In this document: piece by piece, positions 5,517-11,482 of the stretch | How the letters are laid out: each line of letters starts with the position of its first letter | Numbering within the stretch: the stretch's first letter is position 1 | Assembly: GCA_019421725.1 (NCBI GenBank) | Contig: JAHZES010000035.1 | Location: forward strand, 1 to 11,482 | Direction of reading: 5' to 3' | From: Clostridiales bacterium | Lineage (GTDB): Bacteria; Bacillota; Clostridia; Oscillospirales; Acutalibacteraceae | DNA: 11,482 nt | Notes under the pieces: generated by a model | The model's database searches: none | What the model saw: the letters and a program-made list of their open reading frames with translations, nothing else | What the model was told of the DNA's origin: nothing | Position numbers and translations under genes: made by a program

Positions 5517-7225
5517 ATGACAGCAGCAGAACGTTATCAGATTTGGTGTGCCAACGCAACAGAGGATGCTGATCTGGTTGCGGAGTTAAAAGAAATGAAC
5601 GGAAATGAATCGGAAATTGCAGAACGGTTCAGTACAGACCTTGTGTTTGGGACCGGCGGGCTGCGCGGAGTGATCGGCGCCGGCACCTCTCTGATGAATA
5701 TCTATACAGTGCGTCGTGCTACGCAGGGACTTGCAGATTATATTCGAAAGAGCAAACCGCATGGGGCATCTGTCGCAATTGCATACGATTCAAGGATTAA
5801 ATCGGAGCTTTTTTCAAAAGAAGCGGCTTCCGTGATGGCAGGCAACGGAATCCATGCATATATTTATCCTGAGCTGATGCCGACTCCGATGCTTTCTTTC
5901 GCAGTGCGCGCGTTGGGCGCACAGGGCGGAATCAATGTCACCGCCAGCCACAATCCTTCCAAATATAATGGGTATAAAGTATACGGCGCCGACGGCTGCC
6001 AACTGACGGACGACGCGGCCGGCGAGGTGTTTCGCTGCATTGAAAAAGTAGATTTGTTTGCAGATGTAAAACGGGTCGATTTTGAACAGGGAATTGCGCA
6101 AAACCTGATTTCCCTGATCGGCGAAAGCGTGCAGGAGGAATATCTGAATGCCGTGCAGCAGCAGTCGGTTCACCAGGGCGTTTGTGAAAAAGCAGGGTTA
6201 AAGGTGATTTATACGCCTCTTAACGGAGCCGGCAACAAACCGGTTCGTGCCATTCTGAAAAGGATCGGTGTCAAGTTGTGCCGGAACAGGAAAAACCTGA
6301 CGGAAACTTTCCGACATGCCCTTACCCGAATCCCGAAATTCGGCAGGTTTTTGAATGCGGCTTAAAAATGGCGCAGAAGGATGAGCCGGATCTTCTGTTA
6401 GCGACCGATCCGGATTCCGATCGCGTCGGTATTGCTGCGCGCGATGGGGATGATTACCGCCTGTTTACCGGCAATGAGGTAGGGGCCATGCTGCTGAACT
6501 ATATTCTTTCACAACGGACAGTGCTCGGAACCTTGCCGGAAAATCCGATTGCGGTCAAAACGATCGTTACCACGCCTATCGTCTATGCGATTGCGAAAAA
6601 GTACGGCTGTGAAGTGGTTGACGTGCTGACCGGGTTTAAATATATTGGCGAAAAAATTGGAGAATTAGAAAGAGCCGGAGAAGAAAATCGTTATGTTCTC
6701 GGGTTTGAAGAGAGCTACGGATACCTGGCAGGTTCCTATGTCCGCGATAAGGATGCCGTTTTTGCAGCAATGATGATTTGCGAAATGGCTGCATTTTACA
6801 AACTGCAGGGAAAAAGTCTGGTAGATGTAATCGAAGATATTTATCAGGAGTTTGGCTACTACAGCAATTCCGTTTCCAATTTTGAGTGCAGCGGTCTGGC
6901 TGGGATGCAGAAAATGCAGGAAATTATGGATTCGCTGCGGGTACGGGTTCCGGCTGACCTTGGAGGAGTTGCCGTGGAATCGGTTGCAGATTATCTCCGT
7001 TCCGAAAAGACAATGCTTGCAACCGGCGCAAAGACAAAAATTTATCTGCCGAAATCCAATGTTCTTTCGTACACAATGGAGGACGGCGCCAATGTTGTGG
7101 TGCGCCCTTCGGGAACAGAACCGAAAATTAAAGTTTATGTTGCCGCAAGCGGAAAAACAAAGAATGCCGCTGAGATGCTTTCTAAATCCCTGCTGGCAGC
7201 AATTACAAAGCTAATGGGCTTCTGA
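5517..7225 (+). pseudogene. pgcA: Phospho-sugar mutase (phosphoglucomutase/phosphomannomutase), frameshifted near 6270-6280
   Basis: The intact enzyme would interconvert glucose-1-phosphate and glucose-6-phosphate, feeding glycogen and cell-wall sugar synthesis. All family landmarks are present, but in two frames. The first frame (5517 to a stop at 6363-6365) carries GTGGLRG and the phospho-serine motif TASHNP, with Ser144. The second frame (open from at least 6275 to 7225) carries VVPEQEKPDGNFPT, the metal loop TDPDSDR (6404-6424), the sugar loop GFEES (6701-6715) and the phosphate loop RPSGTEPK (about 7101-7124). The joint falls where relatives read roughly IGV-xxxx-VVPEQE; here only two bases separate GTC (Val) from GTT (Val). 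That implies about ten bases missing; adding ten gives 572 residues, the usual length. A good promoter, AAAGGAG nine bases before the ATG, and a strong terminator are all intact, so the lesion is recent or an assembly error. As read, the first product lacks the metal loop and should be inactive. Confidence 0.88.
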
Positions 7226-7243
7226 TAGCTTTCAAAGATAAAT

Positions 7244-7296
7244 AAAACCCCCGGCTGCCCGCGCACATTGTGCGCTGCGAGCAGTCGGGGGTTTTT
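7244..7296. terminator. Strong bidirectional terminator with nested hairpin
   Basis: A stem of about 15 bp pairs AAAACCCCCGGCTGC (7244-7258) with GCAGTCGGGGGTTTT (7281-7295), with one G-T pair. The loop contains a second perfect hairpin, GCGCAC-ATT-GTGCGC (7261-7275). T tracts follow on both strands (TTTTT on plus, TTTTATTTAT on minus), serving the convergent mutase and DUF4434 genes. Confidence 0.9.
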
Positions 7297-7307
7297 GCCG
7301 AGAATTT

Positions 7308-8288
7308 TTATTGAGGACGTTTGCCGGTTACCTTTTCTACAAAATCACAGTATTCATTATAATAGCGGATGGATTCCGGATGGCCGCAGAAGGCAATGGT
7401 TCCCGGGCGGTTGAAAATGCCGAGATACTGGTAACAGAGAACGGTATCAACATAAGGCGAAATAGAGCGGAGCTGGCGTTCGACCCGTTCCATACATGCC
7501 GGAACCAGTGCGCTGCGATATACTTCGTCTTCAAATTCGAAGATTTCCATATCAGCCCAAAGCGCGCTGCGGCCTGCCGCGTCGTGCGCTTTTCGCAGTG
7601 CGGCATAGTAAGCGGCGGTTTCTTCCGGTTTTGATTTTTGAACGCCGATCTCATCCTGATAGGCGACAATATCTACGTCAAGGCGTTTCAGCTGCTCTAC
7701 ATATTTTTCATCGGCCTTCAGCAGATTCGTGCCGTAAGGCGCAATCAGGGTTTTCTTGGTGGCGTCCAGCTGATGGGCAAACGCAGAATAACGGTTGACA
7801 TAAGTAATGAATTCCTCAAGAAAATACGGAGCAATGCAGGTTTCGTCCGGGAAATACCACCCGTAGAAGCTTGCGTGATGCCCGTAATATTTCGTTAACT
7901 CCGTCATTGCAGTAAAGGCGCGCTGTGTTACATCCTCACTGGTCATATTTTCCATCGTGTGTTCCCAATTACCGTAGAATCCACAGGAAATAAATACTTT
8001 AATTCCGCATTTATCGGCCTCATCCAACAGGACTTCAATTGGATTCCTGCATTCCATATCTGTGGCAAACGGATAGATATCGGTAGGAAAATAGCTTTCC
8101 GCATAGCTGTCGTATACCATCGAAGTACACATCAGAACAATATATTTCATGCCGATGTGGTGGATCTCATCCACTTTAGCGCGCCACTGCGCTTCGGTAA
8201 AATGGCGGCAAACCGGATTCCAGTATTTTCCCTCCGGAATATTGTGGTGCCAGAACTCAAACCAGGTACCCTCGATCGTTTTAAGCAT
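7308..8288 (-). CDS. DUF4434-type TIM-barrel protein, glycoside-hydrolase-like
   Basis: This 326-residue protein resembles the DUF4434 family, (beta/alpha)8-barrel proteins related to glycoside hydrolases whose substrate is not established. The opening GTWFEFW (7-13) and the FTEAQWRAKVDEIHHIGMKY segment (30-49) match the family's first strand and helix. Barrel-end motifs with candidate catalytic or sugar-binding residues follow: ISCGFYGNW (100-108), FYGWYFPDE (141-149), APYG (183-186), YQDE (210-213), WADMEIFE (244-251) and YQYLG (286-290). The aromatic and acidic residues at these strand ends are what a carbohydrate pocket would need. There is no signal peptide or membrane segment, so it should be cytoplasmic, acting on imported sugars if it is a glycosidase. 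ATG at 8288 has AAAGGA 11 bases upstream. It is a single gene, without the transporter or regulator a sugar-use locus would show. The family call is from memory of motifs. Confidence 0.75.
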   Translation of the reverse strand: MLKTIEGTWFEFWHHNIPEGKYWNPVCRHFTEAQWRAKVDEIHHIGMKYIVLMCTSMVYDSYAESYFPTDIYPFATDMECRNPIEVLLDEADKCGIKVFISCGFYGNWEHTMENMTSEDVTQRAFTAMTELTKYYGHHASFYGWYFPDETCIAPYFLEEFITYVNRYSAFAHQLDATKKTLIAPYGTNLLKADEKYVEQLKRLDVDIVAYQDEIGVQKSKPEETAAYYAALRKAHDAAGRSALWADMEIFEFEDEVYRSALVPACMERVERQLRSISPYVDTVLCYQYLGIFNRPGTIAFCGHPESIRYYNEYCDFVEKVTGKRPQ

Positions 8289-8327
8289 AAACAGATCATT
8301 CCTTTCCGCTTTTGTTAAATTGTTTTC

Positions 8328-8333
8328 ATTATA
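8328..8333 (-). promoter_or_regulatory. Candidate -10 box of the DUF4434 gene
   Basis: On the minus strand this reads a perfect TATAAT, 39 bases before the ATG at 8288. The -35 position (about 8351-8356) holds only a T run on that strand, so the promoter is incomplete by consensus. The rest of the gap from 8334 to 8420 is A/T-rich, with no further element that I can support. Confidence 0.45.
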
Positions 8334-8417
8334 AGATAAGGTTCTTTCGCAAAAAAAGAAAGAGAAAGATTTATCGATTCACATGTAATTTTCCATGTAT
8401 TTTTTGATTAACGGGAG

Positions 8418-8455
8418 AAACAAAAGCCGCCGGAATTTTTTAGGCTCCGGCGGCT
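8418..8455 (-). terminator. pfkA: Rho-independent terminator of pfkA
   Basis: A perfect 10-bp stem pairs AGCCGCCGGA (8425-8434) with TCCGGCGGCT (8446-8455) around an 11-base loop. On the minus strand it runs into TTTTGTTTC. It lies 22 bases after the pfkA stop. Confidence 0.85.
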
Positions 8456-8477
8456 GAGAGAAGCGGAAAGGCGGACG

Positions 8478-9554
8478 TCAGTCGCCAAAGCAGACGCCGA
8501 TAGATTTTGCCTGTTGAATGATTTCGCAGTTCGAAGGAACCAGTTTCAGTTTTCCGGCGACTTCGCAGAGCGGAACAGGCTCGATTGCTTCACCGTGCAA
8601 GGCCACCATATAGCCATATTGCTTCTTGGCAATCAAATCGGCTGCTGCTGCGCCGAAGCGCGTTGCAAGAACACGATCGTAAGGGCAGGGACTGCCACCG
8701 CGCTGAAAATGCCCGGGGACGGTAACGCGGATTTCCTGACCGGTTTTATCCTGAAGTTCTTTCGCTAATTTATATGCTACGGAAGGATACGGTTCTGCTG
8801 CTCGTTTAAGCTTAAGCTCCTTTTTGCTTAAAGCGGCATCTTCAGCCGAAATGGCCCCTTCTGCAATGGCAAGGATGGAGAACTGCTTGCCGATGGAGGC
8901 GCGGCGGTCGAGCATCTTGACGACGTTATCGATCTGATAAGGGATCTCCGGCAAGAGAATAGCGTCTGCGCTGCCTGCAATCCCGGCATGAAGCGTCAGC
9001 CAACCGGCCTTATGCCCCATCAGTTCTATCACGAAGATCCGCCCGTGCGAGGTGGCTGTGGTGTGAATGCAGTCAAGCACGTTGGCTGCAATGTCGACTG
9101 CGCTTTGAAAACCGAAGGTCATGTCGGTTCCCCAAATATCGTTGTCAATGGTTTTAGGCATAGTGACCACGTTCAGGCCTTCCTGGCTGAGCAGATTTGC
9201 GGTTTTGTGCGTTCCGTTTCCGCCGAGAATCACCAGACAGTCCAGCTTCATTTTTTTGTAGTTGGAAACCATAGAGGAAACCTTGTCTACGCTGTTTTCG
9301 TCAATAATGCGCATTGTTTTGAACGGCTGGCGTGAGGTTCCCAGAATGGTGCCGCCAAGATTCAGAATTCCGGAAAAATCCTCGTTTTTCATGAGACGAT
9401 AATTTCCCTCAATTAAACCGCGGTAACCGTCGACGATACCGTATAGTTCGACCTCCGATCCGAATTTTTCGTAAAGTGCCTTGGCTACGCCGCGCAATGC
9501 GGCGTTCAGACCCTGACAATCCCCACCGCTGGTGAGCAAACCGATTCTTTTCAT
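8478..9554 (-). CDS. pfkA: 6-phosphofructokinase, group III type with ATP-type signature
   Basis: This 358-residue cytoplasmic enzyme phosphorylates fructose-6-phosphate to fructose-1,6-bisphosphate. The N-terminus KRIGLLTSGGDCQGLNA carries the nucleotide loop. GGNGTHK (111-117) has Gly114 at the position of E. coli Gly104, where pyrophosphate-dependent enzymes have Asp. PKTIDND (133-139) has Lys134 where E. coli has Gly124, and the catalytic base is Asp137. The Gly/Lys pair is the combination known from ATP-using members of the mixed-substrate group III, so ATP is the predicted donor (inference). MGHKAGWL (179-186) and GHFQRGGSPCPYDR (281-294) complete the fructose-6-phosphate site. I chose the ATG at 9554 because MKRIGLLTSGG is the family's true start; the frame extends to 9623 with unrelated residues. 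AAAGGA lies 12 bases upstream. The gene follows the broken ppk1 by 114 bases. Confidence 0.94.
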   Translation of the reverse strand: MKRIGLLTSGGDCQGLNAALRGVAKALYEKFGSEVELYGIVDGYRGLIEGNYRLMKNEDFSGILNLGGTILGTSRQPFKTMRIIDENSVDKVSSMVSNYKKMKLDCLVILGGNGTHKTANLLSQEGLNVVTMPKTIDNDIWGTDMTFGFQSAVDIAANVLDCIHTTATSHGRIFVIELMGHKAGWLTLHAGIAGSADAILLPEIPYQIDNVVKMLDRRASIGKQFSILAIAEGAISAEDAALSKKELKLKRAAEPYPSVAYKLAKELQDKTGQEIRVTVPGHFQRGGSPCPYDRVLATRFGAAAADLIAKKQYGYMVALHGEAIEPVPLCEVAGKLKLVPSNCEIIQQAKSIGVCFGD

Positions 9555-9594
9555 ATCATTTGCGCTTCCTTTCAGTTTGTGAACAGTTTGTTTT

Positions 9595-9623
9595 ATTTCT
9601 GTTGTTGAAATCCTCACGGTCAA
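9595..9623 (-). promoter_or_regulatory. pfkA: Weak candidate promoter for pfkA
   Basis: On the minus strand TTGACC (9623-9618) is a good -35, followed after 17 bases by AGAAAT (9600-9595), a poor -10. Since no terminator is visible between ppk1 and pfkA, pfkA could use this start, read-through from ppk1, or both. Confidence 0.35.
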
Positions 9624-9668
9624 TGCCTGTGGTCATAGGCAACATACCGGGAAAGAATATCTGCATGC

Positions 9669-11482
9669 TTATGTGCTGGTTTTCAGTCCTGACGACAGGG
9701 CGGAATATTGTTTCTCAACCGCTCTTAATCGGCTTTTTGCCCGTTTGTAAAACTCAGCTTGTGAATTGACTGCCCTTCGGCCGTGTTTGGCAACCGCAAC
9801 ATAAGAGGAATCCGGCAGCTGAATGCGGGCATTCGTTGTATCGCTGAGCATCAATTCTAACGTGTCAAAAAGCCGCTGCCGCAGATCAGGATCTTCTACC
9901 GGAAAGACCAGCTCCACGCGGCGGTCCAGATTGCGCGGCATCCAGTCGGCACTGCCAAGAAAAATTTTAGGATTTCCGGCGTTTTCAAAGCGAAAGATCC
10001 GGCTGTGTTCCAGCAGCTGCCCGACAATACTGAGGACGGTAATATTTTCGCTCAGACCCGGAATGCCGGCCTTCAGACAGCAGATCCCGCGCACAATCAG
10101 ACGAATAGGCACTCCTGCCTGTGATGCGGCGTAAAGATGTTCAATAATGACGGGATCGACAAGAGAATTCACTTTGACGGTAATGCCGCACGGTAGTCCT
10201 TTCTGCGCATTTTCCAGTTCCCGGTCGATCAAACGGCAGAAGGTGTTTTTCATACCGTCCGGAGCTACGATCATCTTATTATATTCCGGCGGACGGGAAT
10301 ACCCGGTCAGAACGTTGAACAGGGAGGAGGCATCCTCGCCAAAGTAGTCATTGCAGGTGAACAGGCCGATATCCGTATAAAGTCTTGCGGTAGAATCGTT
10401 GTAATTTCCAGTGCTCATGTGTACATAGCGGCGGATCCCATCCTCTTCCCGCCGAACGACCAGTAAAATTTTGCAGTGCGTTTTTAATCCGGAAAGTCCG
10501 TAGATTACGTGGCATCCGGCTTCTTCCAGCTTTTTTGCCCAGTGAATGTTGTTTTCCTCATCAAAACGCGCCTTTAATTCGACCAGAACCGTAACCTGTT
10601 TTCCGTTTTCCGCGGCCCGAATCAACGCTGCAATAATCGGAGAATTTCCGCTTACCCGATAAAGCGTCTGCTTGATGGCGAGCACATCGGGATCAGATGC
10701 CGCTTGCCGCACAAAGTTTACAACGCAATCAAAGCTTTCGTAAGGATGGTGAACCATTCGGTCCTTTTGCCGGATCCAGAAAAACATGTCGGTGCAGCCG
10801 TAAAAGTCAGCGGGTTCTACCGGAAGGATGGGGGGCACGCGCAGCTTGTCATAACCGGGAAGCATGCTGAATTTCATGCAGAATGTCAGATCAAGAGGTC
10901 CGGGTACCTCATAAATACCATGGTTTCCTTATCGCAGTTCTGCAGGAGCTCCAGCCGTGCAGGGCGGCCGCGTTTACGCTCTTTAATGGATTTTTGAATT
11001 TCGGAAAGAAGATCCTCCGCCTCCTCGTCTATGGAAAGGTCAGAATCCCGTGTTACGCGGAAAGGACTCATAGCTTTGATCGGATGCAGTTCAAACAGCT
11101 TGTGCATCTGCAGCATAATAACGTTTTCCAGCAGAATAAAGGATCGTGCTCCGGTTTCATCGCTTGGAAGCTCCAAAAAGCGTGAAAGAATCGACGGAAC
11201 CTGCACAACGGCAAAATCCGGCTCTCCTTCGTCGCCTAAAAGTCGGACGGCGATATTCAGGCTTTTGTTTGCAAGCAGCGGAAAAGGCCGGCTTCGGTCG
11301 ACCGCCAACGGTGTAAGAACCGGAAAAAGTATGCGGTCGAAGTAGTCGTCCAGATACAGCCTTTGCCGGTCGGAAAGCTCGTCACAGCGGAGCAGCTCAA
11401 TTCCGGCGCGATGCAGCTCCGGAAGAATGGAACGGTGAAAGCAGGTGTATTGCCGTTCGCAGAAATCGTGTATTTTCTCAGA
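9669..11482 (-). pseudogene. ppk1: Polyphosphate kinase 1, frameshifted near 10886-10925; 5' end beyond the window
   Basis: PPK1 reversibly polymerises the gamma-phosphate of ATP into polyphosphate. The frame entering at the right edge covers 198 codons of the N-terminal and head domains: LFPVLTPLAVD, PFPLLANKSLN, VTRDSDLSIDEE and RGRPARLEL. It ends at a TGA (10888-10886). The rest continues in another frame to 9669, opening with IYEVPGPLDLTF upstream of the first ATG (10877). It keeps the whole catalytic core: KDRMVHHPYESFD, ELKARFDEENNIHWAKKLEEAG, KTHCKI (autophosphorylated His), YVHMSTGNYN, LEHSRIF and SADWMPRNLDRR. Against the E. coli protein, recalled from memory, roughly 11-12 residues between KETMVF and IYEV are missing, plus one base. 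No second lesion is visible, so decay is recent or the break is an assembly error. The N-terminal product lacks every catalytic histidine. The start codon is not in the window. Confidence 0.88.

Noticed and set aside
6276..6300. Programmed -1 ribosomal frameshift in the phospho-sugar mutase
   Set aside because: No X-XXY-YYZ slippery heptamer occurs before the conserved VVPEQE in the new frame. The nearest A run (G-AAA-AAC at 6290-6296) lies after it and would lose those residues. The joint also seems to lack about three residues, which a frameshift would not explain.
6278..7225. Independent translation of the mutase C-terminal half from GTG 6278
   Set aside because: An AAAGGAT lies 13 bases upstream, but the start would fall inside a conserved segment (VVPEQE) and the product would lack the phospho-serine. 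It is better read as the second half of a broken gene.
8381..8407. ACATG/CATGT hairpin followed by a T run on the plus strand
   Set aside because: The stem is only 5 bp and no plus-strand gene ends there.
9625..9640. A 6-bp hairpin between ppk1 and pfkA, as a possible terminator
   Set aside because: The stem is short and no T tract follows on the minus strand, so it would not terminate transcription.
10886..10925. Translational bypassing or programmed shift in ppk1
   Set aside because: Bypass elements add a non-coding gap, but here conserved residues are missing. There is no slippery run at the joint.
1..11482. Mobile element, CRISPR array, tRNA/rRNA or defence system
   Set aside because: I found no transposase, integrase, spaced direct repeats, cloverleaf or defence-gene motif on either strand; the gaps between genes are short and explained by promoters and terminators.

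Overview
The window looks like a chromosomal housekeeping segment from a low-to-mid-GC Bacillota, most likely a Clostridia member near the Oscillospiraceae/Ruminococcaceae. Grounds for this: sigma-A type promoters (TTGxxx-N17-TAAAAT/TATAAT), GGAG-type ribosome binding sites, one TTG start, and a divergent ParE/ParC pair of the kind I associate with that group. The family-level placement is inference from remembered protein flavour, not from a search. I see no insertion sequence, phage gene, tRNA, rRNA or CRISPR array.

Layout, left to right. Positions 1-2251 (minus) hold a parE-parC operon for a type IIA topoisomerase; parC runs off the left edge. Positions 2455-2835 (minus) hold an unrecognised 126-residue protein with its own promoter and terminator. 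Positions 3107-4495 (plus) hold murC of peptidoglycan synthesis, divergent from the small gene. Positions 4558-5304 (minus) hold an Est30-like alpha/beta hydrolase. Positions 5517-7225 (plus) hold a phospho-sugar mutase broken by a frameshift near 6270-6280. Positions 7308-8288 (minus) hold a DUF4434-type TIM-barrel protein. Positions 8478-9554 (minus) hold 6-phosphofructokinase, and 9669-11482 (minus) holds polyphosphate kinase 1, also broken by a frameshift (about 10886-10925) and cut by the right edge.

Most genes are single transcription units with recognisable promoters and hairpin terminators; parE-parC, and perhaps ppk1-pfkA, are the exceptions. The right half concerns sugar phosphates and energy reserves: the mutase links glucose-1-P and glucose-6-P, PFK commits carbon to glycolysis, and PPK1 stores phosphate as polyphosphate.

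I did not find a convincing new multi-gene system. The most notable observation is that two of the nine genes, the mutase and ppk1, each carry one frame-breaking microdeletion in an otherwise well-preserved coding sequence. In each case a few codons plus one extra base appear to be missing. This could be real strain-level gene loss or an assembly artefact, and it can be checked. The DUF4434 protein and the 126-residue protein are the best candidates for unknown biology.
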